Positions 51,115-59,379 of a stretch of DNA of 64,000 nt are shown here, in pieces. Each line of letters starts with the position of its first letter. Positions within the stretch are counted from its first letter, which is position 1. The notes below the pieces were generated by a model. That model saw nothing but the letters and a program-made list of their open reading frames with translations, had not been told where the DNA came from and searched no databases. Both the position numbers and the translations under genes were made by a program. The stretch spans positions 1-64,000 of the forward strand of contig NZ_DATAGQ010000129.1 in the NCBI RefSeq assembly GCF_036263595.1, written 5' to 3'. Source of the DNA: Geminicoccus sp036263595 (GTDB lineage: Bacteria; Pseudomonadota; Alphaproteobacteria; Geminicoccales; Geminicoccaceae).

Positions 51115-52215
51115 TCAGCCCGCGATCAGCTCGCTCCACTTCTGGCTGATCCATTCGTCCTTCTCCACATAGAGCTCGTAGCGCGGCAGGATCGGCGGGA
51201 TGTCGCTACCGACCGCGGCGAACTCCTCGCTGGTCAGGTCGGTCAGCTCCCGCTTGACCGTGGGCGCCGTGCCGACCCTGCGGGCCAGCTTCGCCTGGAT
51301 GTCGGGCCGGCACATATAGTCGATGAAGGTATGGGCCTCGGCGATCGCCGGCGAGGTGTTGACCACGCACCAGGAGCCGGAATCCAGCACGCCGCCCTCG
51401 GCCGGGAAGGTGGAGCGCACCGGCTTGCCCTTGCTGGCGGCAAGCCCGGTCACATCGTGATAGTACTCGCCCATCGGGATCTCGCCCGCTTCCAGCGCCT
51501 GCTGGAACTGCCCCTCGTCGCGCCACCAAAGCTGCACGTTGGGAACGAGCTCGGCCAGCTTGTCCATGACCTTCTGCACCCCGGCCTCATCGGCCAGCAC
51601 GTCGGTGGAGCCGAACCAGGTCTTGGCGGTGATCTCCAGCAGGAACGAGTTGGAGGCCAGGGCCATCAGCCCGAGCTGGCCGGCATTGTCCTCCTCCCAG
51701 AACGCCTTCCATGACGTCGGCGCCTCCGGGTAGGCTTCGGTGTTGGTGGCAAGCGTCACATACCAGGACACCGCCCCGATGCCGCTGATGCCGCCATCCG
51801 GATAGCGGTGCACGAAATGCTCGTGGAGATTCTTGGCGTTGGGCAGCTTGGCCTCGTCGAGCGTCGCCCAGAGCTTGGCATTCTCGCCCTTCAGGCGCGC
51901 CACCTGGGCCATCATCGAGACGTCGGCCGGCGCTTGGCCGGCCTTGGCAGCGGTCTGCAACTGGACAAGCCAGGCCTCGCCGGTCGGCTCGGCGACCGAT
52001 TCCACCTCGATGCCCGATTCCCGGGTGAAGTCCGGGTAGATGTGCTCGTCGAAGCTGTCCTTGAAGTAGCCGCCATAGGTGCCGACCTTGAGCGTTCCGG
52101 CCGCACGTGCGCTGCGCGACCAGAGGCCGGCCCCTGCGGCCACGCCCAGTGCCGCCGCGCCCAGCATCAGCTCCCGGCGGCCTGTGGCCGGACCGGCTCC
52201 ACGCATCTTGTTCAT
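51115..52215 (-). CDS. Periplasmic solute-binding protein, PotD-like, Tat-exported
   Basis: A 366-residue binding protein (SBP_bac family, polyamine class). The leader has twin arginines (GRRELMLGAAALGVAAGAG) and a cleavage site near ARAAG, so export is probably by Tat. Mature features include KVGTYGGYFKDSFDEHIYPDF and YYHDVTGLAASKGKPV. As the first gene of the nine-gene minus-strand operon it should define uptake specificity, most likely arginine or a guanidino/polyamine compound. That substrate is inferred from neighbours only. Confidence 0.88.
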   Translation of the reverse strand: MNKMRGAGPATGRRELMLGAAALGVAAGAGLWSRSARAAGTLKVGTYGGYFKDSFDEHIYPDFTRESGIEVESVAEPTGEAWLVQLQTAAKAGQAPADVSMMAQVARLKGENAKLWATLDEAKLPNAKNLHEHFVHRYPDGGISGIGAVSWYVTLATNTEAYPEAPTSWKAFWEEDNAGQLGLMALASNSFLLEITAKTWFGSTDVLADEAGVQKVMDKLAELVPNVQLWWRDEGQFQQALEAGEIPMGEYYHDVTGLAASKGKPVRSTFPAEGGVLDSGSWCVVNTSPAIAEAHTFIDYMCRPDIQAKLARRVGTAPTVKRELTDLTSEEFAAVGSDIPPILPRYELYVEKDEWISQKWSELIAG

Positions 52216-52307
52216 CTGCGACGTCCCCTGCTGCCGGCGATGCTCGAGTTCGTTCGCCCGCCGGCCCTGCGGTTAACAATGGTCGCGGGTTCTTCGTCCG
52301 TCGTCAA

Positions 52308-52320
52308 AGAATCGCATTCT
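52308..52320 (-). promoter_or_regulatory. Inverted repeat near a -35-like TTGACG upstream of the arginine operon
   Basis: AGAAT-CGC-ATTCT forms a 5-base inverted repeat. On the minus strand it is followed within 3 bases by TTGACG, a possible -35 element for the PotD-like gene about 90 bases further on. No good -10 is visible at normal spacing, so this is a weak operator/promoter candidate. Confidence 0.3.
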
Positions 52321-52343
52321 GTCACATGGGCGACACGCAGCGC

Positions 52344-52380
52344 CAAAAGAAGAGGGCGGGCCCGCTGCCGGACCCGCCCT
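52344..52380 (-). terminator. Intrinsic terminator of the SGNH hydrolase gene
   Basis: AGGGCGGG (52353-52360) pairs with CCCGCCCT (52373-52380). Read on the minus strand the stem is followed by CTTCTTTTGG, a U-rich tail. It begins 23 bases after the hydrolase stop. Confidence 0.65.
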
Positions 52381-52403
52381 CCCTCGCGACTTGCGATGGT
52401 CGA

Positions 52404-53225
52404 TCAGCGACGCGAGCGGACGACGAAGTCCAGGACGGTGCTGAACTCATCGGCCAGGATCTGGTGGCCCTTGGCCCCGAAATGATTGCCGTTCAGGAAC
52501 AATGCCGTGGTCTGCGACCGGGTGACGTCGGCGGTCGTGACGTTGTTCAGCCCGTAGACCTGCGGGCGAAGCATGACGTCGGTAATCCGGCGGTAGATGT
52601 TGGCGTTGATGACGCCCGGCCGCTTGGAGAGCAGGTCGTAGGTGAAGGTCAGCCAGTCGCGGGTACGGGTGACGTACTCCGCGCGTGTCTTCGGGTTCTT
52701 GCTCCAGTCGTGCACGGAGGTGAGGATCAGCCGCCGCTTGCCGGCCATGGCACCCGCCGCGATCAGCCGGTCCACGCCCGTCCGATAATCGATCTTGGAC
52801 TGGGTCAGGGTGGACCAAAGGCTGTTCGTGCTGCGGGCGATGTCGTTGTAGCCGAAATAGACGACCGTGACGTCGTCCGTGCCCCAGCCGGGGTTGGCCA
52901 GGAACTGGTCCAGCTGCGACTTGAACGTCCCGCGGACGGGCGCACTCGAATAGGTCCGCGCCGTAGCACCCGACAACGCGAAGTTGCGCATGGTCGCCGC
53001 ACGACCGCGGCTCACCAGGAGTTCCGCCCAGTTCGGGAACGGCGTGTAGTTGAACTGGGTGTCGTAGTTCGGGTCCGAGTAGCTGTCGCCCAGCACGACG
53101 AGGCGCTGCGTCACCTTCACTGGAATATGGGAAGCCTGGGCTGCCGACGAGAACGCGACTGCAGCGGCACCGCCTGCGAGAATGTGGCGACGACTGAACA
53201 TGCCGGACACGACCTTCTTGAGCAT
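52404..53225 (-). CDS. Tat-exported SGNH/GDSL hydrolase
   Basis: A 273-residue exported esterase-like protein. Leader FSRRHILAGGAAAVAFSSAAQA is a twin-arginine signal. Block I is VVLGDSYSDPNYD with the nucleophile Ser; block III is YFGYNDIA with Asn; the C-terminal block reads NGNHFGAKGH, where Asn replaces the usual Asp of DxxH. It resembles the GDSL lipase/thermolabile-hemolysin-like group. The ATG at 53201 is an alternative start. It ends at a clear terminator and stands alone between the arginine operon and tlpA. Confidence 0.8.
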   Translation of the reverse strand: MLKKVVSGMFSRRHILAGGAAAVAFSSAAQASHIPVKVTQRLVVLGDSYSDPNYDTQFNYTPFPNWAELLVSRGRAATMRNFALSGATARTYSSAPVRGTFKSQLDQFLANPGWGTDDVTVVYFGYNDIARSTNSLWSTLTQSKIDYRTGVDRLIAAGAMAGKRRLILTSVHDWSKNPKTRAEYVTRTRDWLTFTYDLLSKRPGVINANIYRRITDVMLRPQVYGLNNVTTADVTRSQTTALFLNGNHFGAKGHQILADEFSTVLDFVVRSRR

Positions 53226-53354
53226 CAACAATGGTGGTTGGCTCTACTAGGGGACACCACCGGCGCTGGATACCCTTTATCCACGCTTTGGCGTACCGGG
53301 TGATGCATTTGGGCGACCATCCTGCTGGTGTAGTTGCAGGACAACGATCGAGAT

Positions 53355-53885
53355 CTATTCGGCGCGCAACTCGTCGATCAGTTCAAGCGCCTCGGGGCCG
53401 TCCCAGGCGGCGATCCCCAGCAATCGGCCCACCTCCTGTCCCTGCCGGTCGATCACCAGCGTTGCCGGCAGGCCCGGTGCATTGAGGAGCCGGGCCGCCT
53501 TGACCGTCGGGTCGCGGCCGATCTCCAGGTGCGCCACGCCGACATCGTCCAGGAACTGCTGCACCCGCTCGGGCGGCGCCTTGTCCACGCTGAGTGCCAG
53601 CACCGTCACATCGTCCTTGGGGTACATCGCCTGCAGCCGGTCCAGGGACGGCATCTCCTCCCGGCAGGGCGCGCACCAGGTCGCCCAGAGATTCAGGACC
53701 ACCACCCGGCCCTTCAGCGCGGCGAGGTCGGTCTCGTTGCCCCCCTGGTCCAGGTACTTTATCTCCGGCACGGCCGTACGCTCGTCCGATCTCTTGAAGT
53801 CGAACCCCTCGGCGGCGAAGGCCGGTCCCGGCAGGGCCACGAGGGCCAGGAGCGAAAGCAGGCGGCGGCGGTCCAAATTCTTCAC
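53355..53885 (-). CDS. tlpA: TlpA-family thiol-disulfide reductase
   Basis: A 176-residue exported thioredoxin-like protein with an N-terminal signal (LDRRRLLSLLALVALPGPAFA). The active site is NLWATWCAPCREEMPSL (WCAPC), and the cis-Pro loop is APGLPATLVIDRQG. TlpA proteins keep periplasmic cysteines reduced, for example in cytochrome c or oxidase maturation. The start is a GTG with AGAGG upstream. Only 17 bases separate it from the divergent argH start, a pairing common in alphaproteobacteria. Confidence 0.9.
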   Translation of the reverse strand: MKNLDRRRLLSLLALVALPGPAFAAEGFDFKRSDERTAVPEIKYLDQGGNETDLAALKGRVVVLNLWATWCAPCREEMPSLDRLQAMYPKDDVTVLALSVDKAPPERVQQFLDDVGVAHLEIGRDPTVKAARLLNAPGLPATLVIDRQGQEVGRLLGIAAWDGPEALELIDELRAE

Positions 53886-53902
53886 CTCTGGATGCGAACA
53901 GC

Positions 53903-55294
53903 GTGAGCAGCGGCAGCGGACGTAGCATGTGGGGCGGACATTTCCAGGAGGGACCGGCCCCCCTCATGGAAGCCATCAACGCCTCGATCCCCTTCGACCG
54001 CCGGCTGTGGCGCGAGGATCTGGCAGGATCCGCCGCGCATGCGCGCATGCTGGCGGACCGCCAGGTGATCTCGGGGGCCGACCGCGATGCCATCCTGGAG
54101 GGGCTGCAGCGGATCGCCGCACGCATCGAGGCGGGCCAGTTCGAATTCACCACGGCGCTGGAGGACATCCATCTCAATGTCGAGGCGAGGCTGACCGAGG
54201 ATATCGGCGAGCCTGGCCGCCGCCTCCATACCGGCCGCTCCCGCAACGATCAGGTCGCCACCGACTTCAAGCTCTGGACCCGCCACGCCATGCGGCGCGC
54301 CGACGAGTTGCTGTGCGGTCTGCAGCGCGTGCTGCTCGACCTGGCGGAGAAGCACGCGGCCACGGTGATGCCGGGGTTCACCCACCTCCAGGCCGCCCAG
54401 CCGGTGACTTTCGGCCATCATCTCATGGCCTATGTCGAGATGTTCGGCCGCGACCGCTCGCGCTTTGCCGACGCGCTGGCGCGGGCATCCGACAGTCCGC
54501 TCGGCGCCGGTGCGCTTGCCGGCACCTCCTATCCGATCGACCGGCACAGCACCGCCCGTGAGCTCGGCTTCAGCCGGCCGATGGCGAACTCGATCGACGC
54601 GGTGTCCGACCGCGACTTCGCCCTGGACTACCTGGCCAGCGCGTCCATCGGTGCCGTGCACCTGTCGCGCCTTGCCGAGGAGCTGGTGCTCTGGAGCACG
54701 CCGCAGTTCGGCTTCGTGCGCATGCCGGAGGCGTTCACCTCCGGCAGCTCGATCATGCCGCAAAAGCGCAACCCGGATGCCGCGGAGCTGGTGCGCGGCA
54801 AGTCCGGCCGGGTGATCGGTCATCTCCAGGCCCTCCTGATCGTGCTGAAGGGGCTTCCCCTGGCCTATTCCAAGGACATGCAGGAGGACAAGGAGGGCGT
54901 GTTCGACGCGGTCGACAATTACGAGCTGGTCCTGCGCGCCATGGCCGCCATGCTGGAAGGCATCACGGTGTTCGAGGCGCGGATGCACGCGGCGGCCGGC
55001 GTCGGCTACACCAATGCCACCGATCTCGCCGACTGGCTGGTGCGCGAGGGCGGCGTGCCGTTCCGCGACGCCCATGCGATCGCCGCCCGCTGCGTGAAGG
55101 TCGCGGAGGAGCGCGGCGCCAGCCTGGAGGAGCTGCCGCTGGAGGTCATGCAGTCGGTGGACGGGCGGATCGATGCGCGTATCTTCGCGGTGCTGGGCGT
55201 CGAGAACTCGGTCGCGAGCCGGACCAGCGAGGGCGGCACGGCGCCGGTGAGGGTCCGCGAGGCGATCGCCGCAGCCCGGATACGCTTTCTCTGA
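53903..55294 (+). CDS. argH: Argininosuccinate lyase
   Basis: A 463-residue lyase of the fumarase superfamily that makes arginine and fumarate in the last step of arginine synthesis. The opening MWGGHFQEGPAPLMEAIN, HLNVEARLTEDIG, HTGRSRNDQVATD, GFTHLQAAQPVTFGHHL and the signature GSSIMPQKRNPDAAELVRGK are all present. The GTG at 53903 gives the usual short leader before MWGG; an ATG at 53927 is the alternative. It is followed by lptM and lysA. An arginine degradation operon lies a few kilobases away on the other strand. Confidence 0.95.
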   Translation: MSSGSGRSMWGGHFQEGPAPLMEAINASIPFDRRLWREDLAGSAAHARMLADRQVISGADRDAILEGLQRIAARIEAGQFEFTTALEDIHLNVEARLTEDIGEPGRRLHTGRSRNDQVATDFKLWTRHAMRRADELLCGLQRVLLDLAEKHAATVMPGFTHLQAAQPVTFGHHLMAYVEMFGRDRSRFADALARASDSPLGAGALAGTSYPIDRHSTARELGFSRPMANSIDAVSDRDFALDYLASASIGAVHLSRLAEELVLWSTPQFGFVRMPEAFTSGSSIMPQKRNPDAAELVRGKSGRVIGHLQALLIVLKGLPLAYSKDMQEDKEGVFDAVDNYELVLRAMAAMLEGITVFEARMHAAAGVGYTNATDLADWLVREGGVPFRDAHAIAARCVKVAEERGASLEELPLEVMQSVDGRIDARIFAVLGVENSVASRTSEGGTAPVRVREAIAAARIRFL

Positions 55295-55324
55295 TCATGT
55301 TCCATCACCACAGGCCCACCCCCG

Positions 55325-55441
55325 ATGCGTAAGCTGCTCGTTCTCGCCATTCTCCTGCTTCCGCTTGCCCTGTCGGCGTGCGGCAAGAAGGGCACTCTCG
55401 AAGTTCCGCCCGAGCCGGCGAACGAGAGCGGCAACCCGTGA
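55325..55441 (+). CDS. lptM: LptM (YifL)-like small lipoprotein
   Basis: A 38-residue lipoprotein too short for most gene callers. The sequence MRKLLVLAILLLPLALSACGKKG has a clear signal and lipobox (LSAC, Cys at residue 19), and the CGKKG after the lipobox is diagnostic of LptM/YifL. LptM helps LptD assemble correctly in the outer membrane. The position between argH and lysA is a conserved site for this gene. Its stop overlaps the lysA GTG (GTGA). Confidence 0.88.
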   Translation: MRKLLVLAILLLPLALSACGKKGTLEVPPEPANESGNP

Positions 55442-56697
55442 GCCCGGTGTTCGGCCGGCGCAGCGGACAGCTGTTCGTCGAGGAGGTCCCGCTCGCCGCC
55501 ATCGCGGAGATGGCGGGAACCCCGGTCTACGTGAACTCGGCCGGCGGGATGCGCGCCCAGGCCCGGGCGCTGATCGATGCGTTCGCCGGCCAGGACGTCC
55601 AGGTCTGCTATGCCGTGAAGGCCAATCATCACTTGGCCATCCTGAAGCTGTTCGCCAGCCTGGGCCTTGGCATGGACACGGTGTCGGGCGGCGAGATCGC
55701 CCGCGCGCTCAAGGCAGGGTGTCCGCCCGAGCGCATCGTCTTTGCCGGCGTGGCCAAGGACGATGACGAGATGCGCCAGGGCCTCCGGCACGACATCTGG
55801 CAGTTCAACGTCGAATCCATCGAGGAGCTTCGTCGCCTGGACCAGGTGGCGCAGACGCTCGGCACGCGCGCCAGGGTGGCGCTCCGGGTCAACCCGAACG
55901 TCGCTGCCGGCGGCCACGACAAGATCTCGACCGGCAGGAAGGGCGACAAGTTCGGCGTGCCGGTCGAGAACGCCGTGTCGATCCTGGGCGAAGCCGCGCG
56001 CATGCCCGGCATCGAGCCGGTGGGCCTCCATTGTCACATCGGGTCGCAGATCACCGAGCTGGCACCGTTCGAGGCTGCCTATCTCAGGGTGATCGAGGCC
56101 TGGAAGGCGGTGCGGCAAAGCGGGGTGCCGATTACCCGCATCGACTTTGGCGGCGGCTTCGGCGTCCACTACCGGGAGGCGCCCAACTTCACCATCGCCG
56201 ACTACGCCGCGATGGTGAAGCGCATCACGACGGGCCTGGGCGCGAAGCTCGTGCTGGAGCCGGGCCGCTTCCTGGTGGCCGAGCAGGCCGTCCTTCTCAC
56301 GCGCGTCATCTATCTGAAGGAAACGGGCGAGCACCGCTTCCTGGTCCTGGACGCCGGCATGAACACGCTGATCCGTCCGGCGATGTACGGTGCCTGGCAC
56401 GACATCGAGCCTGTCGGGATCCCCGGCGCGGAGCTGGCACCGACCGAGGTGGTAGGCCCCATCTGCGAAAGCAGCGACTTCTTTGCCCGCGGCCGGATGC
56501 TGCCGCGCATGGTGGAGGGCGACCTCGTGGCGATCATGCAGGCTGGTGCCTATGGAAGGGTGATGGCATCGGACTACAATTCTAGGCCAGGACCTGCCGA
56601 AGTCATGGTAGACGGGGACCAGTTCGATGTGATCACCCGGCGTCGGCCGGTCGAGAAGCAGTACGAGGACGAGGTGATCCCGCCCTGGCTGGGCTAG
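55438..56697 (+). CDS. lysA: Diaminopimelate decarboxylase
   Basis: A 419-residue fold-type III PLP enzyme that decarboxylates meso-diaminopimelate to lysine. The PLP Lys is in CYAVKANHHLAIL. Other marks are MDTVSGGEIARAL, the LHCHIGSQI loop, FGGGFGVHY, LEPGRFLVAEQ and the catalytic Cys in PICESSDFFARG. The GTG at 55438 overlaps the lptM stop and gives the normal family length; the open frame upstream to 55378 is in the lptM region and is rejected. Confidence 0.94.
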   Translation: MSPVFGRRSGQLFVEEVPLAAIAEMAGTPVYVNSAGGMRAQARALIDAFAGQDVQVCYAVKANHHLAILKLFASLGLGMDTVSGGEIARALKAGCPPERIVFAGVAKDDDEMRQGLRHDIWQFNVESIEELRRLDQVAQTLGTRARVALRVNPNVAAGGHDKISTGRKGDKFGVPVENAVSILGEAARMPGIEPVGLHCHIGSQITELAPFEAAYLRVIEAWKAVRQSGVPITRIDFGGGFGVHYREAPNFTIADYAAMVKRITTGLGAKLVLEPGRFLVAEQAVLLTRVIYLKETGEHRFLVLDAGMNTLIRPAMYGAWHDIEPVGIPGAELAPTEVVGPICESSDFFARGRMLPRMVEGDLVAIMQAGAYGRVMASDYNSRPGPAEVMVDGDQFDVITRRRPVEKQYEDEVIPPWLG

Positions 56698-56741
56698 ATC
56701 CGGCCGGTACGGGGAGGACCCAGCCAAGAGGGAATGGGCCG

Positions 56742-59315
56742 TTGGACCGGTCGAATCAGGCGATGAGCATGCCGCGCAGGCTGAACCGCACGATCCGGGC
56801 TGCCCGGCTGTTCGTGGACATCGAGCAGCTCTGGGCCGTGGCACGCTGGCCGCTCCTGGTGCTCTGCCTGTTCCTGATCGCGGCGCTGTTCGGCCTCCTT
56901 TCGAGGCTGCCCGCCGTCCTCCATGCGATCGTGCTCGTCCTGTTCGCCGCGGCCTTCCTGTTCACGCTCGTCCAGGCGGTCCGCCGCTTCCGCCCGGCGG
57001 GCAGGGCGCAGGCGCTCAGCCGCCTGGAGGCCGACAGCGGTTTCAGCCATGCCCCGCTCCGCGCACTGGACGACAAGCTGGCCGGCGGGGCCGACGATCC
57101 GTTTACCCGCGCGCTCTGGGCGCGCCACAAGGCGCGCCTGGCCGATCTGTCGACGAAGACGAAGCTGCTCCCGCCCCGCTCGCAGCTGCCGAAGCTGGAC
57201 CCGTGGGCGGTGCGTGCAGGGTTGGTATTGGTGCTGGCCATCGCACTGGTCGATGCCGAGGGCCGCATCGGCCAGCGCCTGCGTGACGCGTTCATCCCGG
57301 GCATCGCCGCCCGCGAGGCGGCCCAGGCCGTGACCGCGACGCTCTGGGTCGAGCCGCCGGCCTACACCCGCCAGCCGCCGCGCCTGATCGAGGCAGGCGG
57401 AACCCGCACGATCGTGCCGGCCGGCTCGCAGGCCCTGATCCAGATCCATCATCTGCCCGAGGAGTCCGCGGCACCCACCGTTGTCTTTGAAGGCACCGAC
57501 GTCACTGCCACCCGGCTGGGCGAGGCCAGTGCCGAGGCCCGGCTGGAGGTGAAGCAGGACGGCGATGTGGTGATCCGCGACGATTCCCAGCAGGAGATCG
57601 CGCGCTATCTCCTGGCGGCGCAGCCCGACCGGGTCCCGACGATTCAGGGCGAAGGCAGCCCGCGCACGACCTTGCGGGGCGCGCTCGAGATCGGCTGGAA
57701 CGGTGCCGACGACTACGGCCTCGTGTCCGTGGCGCTCGAGGTGGAGCCGGTCGATGGCAGCCGCCCGGCAGAGCGGATCGCGCTGAAGTCCTTGCCCGAC
57801 CAGCCCAGGCAGACCAAGGGCCGCTCCTATCTCGACACGACTCCTCACCCGCTGGCGGGAGCGGAGGTCCGCATGGTGCTGGTCGCGGTCGACGCGCTGG
57901 GCCAGGAGGGACGGTCAGAGCCGCTGACGATGGTCCTGCCGGAGCGCTCGTTCGAGCATCCCGTGGCCAAGGCAATCATCGACCAGCGCAAGGATCTCGC
58001 CTCCACGCCGGAGGAGCGCGAGACCGTGGCCGACATCCTGGACCAGCTGGCCGGCTCGGAGATGATGGAGGAGCTTCCCTCCTCCGTGCCGCTGTCCCTG
58101 AACAGCGCAGCCGAGCGGCTCCGCCGCAACGAGCTTTCCGAGCAGGACATGGCGTCCGTGATGGAGCAGCTCTGGGACACGGCCCTGTTCGTGGAGGAAG
58201 GGCGGATGGCGTCCGCGGAGCGCGATATGCGCCGACTGCAGGAGGAACTGGAGCGGGCGCTGGCCGAGGGGCGCGAGGATGCCGAGATCGAGCGGCTGAT
58301 GGACGAACTCCAGGAGGCCATGAACCGCTACCTGGACGAGCTGAGCCGGCAGGCCCTGGCGGAGGCGATGCGTGACCCGCAGGCCCTGGAGCGGGCCATG
58401 CGCCAGCCGCAGCAGCCGGGCCAGCAGAACGAGAACATGGTCGAGCGGCAGGATCTGCAGGAGATGCTCGACAAGGCGCGGGAGATGCTCAAGAGCGGCT
58501 CGCGCGACGCGGCCGAGGAGATGCTGGCGCAGCTGCGCCAGATGATGGAGAACCTGCAGGCTCAGCTCCCGACCGAGATGGCGCCGCAGGCCCCAGGCGA
58601 GCAGGCGCTGTCCGACCTTCAGGAGGCGATCCGCCGCCAGCAGATGCTGCAGGACGAGGCCTTCAGCATGGAGCGCCGGATGAACGGCATGCCGCAGCAA
58701 GGTCAACAAGGCCAGCAGGGGCAACAAGGCCAGCAGGGGCAACAAGGTCAGCAGGGGCAACAAGGTCAGCAGGGTCAGCAGGGCGATCAGCAGCAGATGA
58801 CGCCCGAGCAGCTGGCGCAGCTCCAGGAGATGCTGCGCCGCCAGCTCGGCGACATCATGGCGGGCCTGGCGGAGCAGGGGATGGAGATTCCGGACCAGCT
58901 GGGCCAGGCCGAGCTCCAGATGCGCGGCGCCGAGGGGCAGCTCCAGCAGGGCAGCCCCGGTGCGGCGACCGACCCGCAGGGCCAGGCCATGGCCCTGATG
59001 CAGGAAGCCGGGCGCGGCATCATGGACCAGATGCGCCAGCAGATGGGCCAGGAGGAAGGGCAGGGGCCGGGCCGTCCAGGCGGTACCCAGCCCGGCCAGC
59101 AGCCCGGCCGCACGCAGACCGGCTGGCAGCGCGATCCCTTGGGTCGCAACCCCGAAGGCATGGGCGGGCCGGATTCCGACAGCACTGCGGTGCCCGACGA
59201 GGCGGCGCTCGGGCGGGCGCGGGCGGTGCTGGAGGAACTCTACCGGCGGGCCGGCGATCCGAACCGGCCGCGCATGGAGCTGGACTATTACGACCGACTC
59301 CTCGAGCGGTTCTGA
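56742..59315 (+). CDS. TIGR02302/DUF4175 family membrane protein with Gly-Gln-Gln repeat
   Basis: An 857-residue alphaproteobacterial protein. Two membrane helices lie near the N-terminus (VARWPLLVLCLFLIAALFGLL, HAIVLVLFAAAFLFTLVQ) and a third at about 160-175. An extracytoplasmic beta-rich part follows (VTATLWVEPPAYTRQPP matches the family). The C-terminal half is helical and rich in Gln, Glu and Met, with a tandem GQQ repeat at about 652-682. Function is unknown. The TTG start at 56742 has GAGGGA upstream; ATG 56763 is the alternative. It follows lysA by 44 bases. Confidence 0.85.
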   Translation: MDRSNQAMSMPRRLNRTIRAARLFVDIEQLWAVARWPLLVLCLFLIAALFGLLSRLPAVLHAIVLVLFAAAFLFTLVQAVRRFRPAGRAQALSRLEADSGFSHAPLRALDDKLAGGADDPFTRALWARHKARLADLSTKTKLLPPRSQLPKLDPWAVRAGLVLVLAIALVDAEGRIGQRLRDAFIPGIAAREAAQAVTATLWVEPPAYTRQPPRLIEAGGTRTIVPAGSQALIQIHHLPEESAAPTVVFEGTDVTATRLGEASAEARLEVKQDGDVVIRDDSQQEIARYLLAAQPDRVPTIQGEGSPRTTLRGALEIGWNGADDYGLVSVALEVEPVDGSRPAERIALKSLPDQPRQTKGRSYLDTTPHPLAGAEVRMVLVAVDALGQEGRSEPLTMVLPERSFEHPVAKAIIDQRKDLASTPEERETVADILDQLAGSEMMEELPSSVPLSLNSAAERLRRNELSEQDMASVMEQLWDTALFVEEGRMASAERDMRRLQEELERALAEGREDAEIERLMDELQEAMNRYLDELSRQALAEAMRDPQALERAMRQPQQPGQQNENMVERQDLQEMLDKAREMLKSGSRDAAEEMLAQLRQMMENLQAQLPTEMAPQAPGEQALSDLQEAIRRQQMLQDEAFSMERRMNGMPQQGQQGQQGQQGQQGQQGQQGQQGQQGQQGDQQQMTPEQLAQLQEMLRRQLGDIMAGLAEQGMEIPDQLGQAELQMRGAEGQLQQGSPGAATDPQGQAMALMQEAGRGIMDQMRQQMGQEEGQGPGRPGGTQPGQQPGRTQTGWQRDPLGRNPEGMGGPDSDSTAVPDEAALGRARAVLEELYRRAGDPNRPRMELDYYDRLLERF
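58699..58782 (+). repeat. In-frame tandem repeat of a 9-base GGTCAGCAG-type unit
   Basis: About nine consecutive copies of a 9-base unit (GG-T/C/G-CA-A/G-CA-A/G), arranged partly as 18-base higher-order units. They code for Gly-Gln-Gln repeated inside the DUF4175 protein. The near-identity of copies suggests recent slippage, and length variation between strains is likely. Confidence 0.9.
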
Positions 59316-59379
59316 GCCCAGCGTCCGTCCGTCGCCGAACCAGGACGATCGCCCGGCCGGCTCGGTCGTCGACACGCTC

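Noticed and set aside
58699..58782. Possible CRISPR array
   Set aside because: The repeats are 9-base direct copies with no spacers and are in frame inside a coding sequence.
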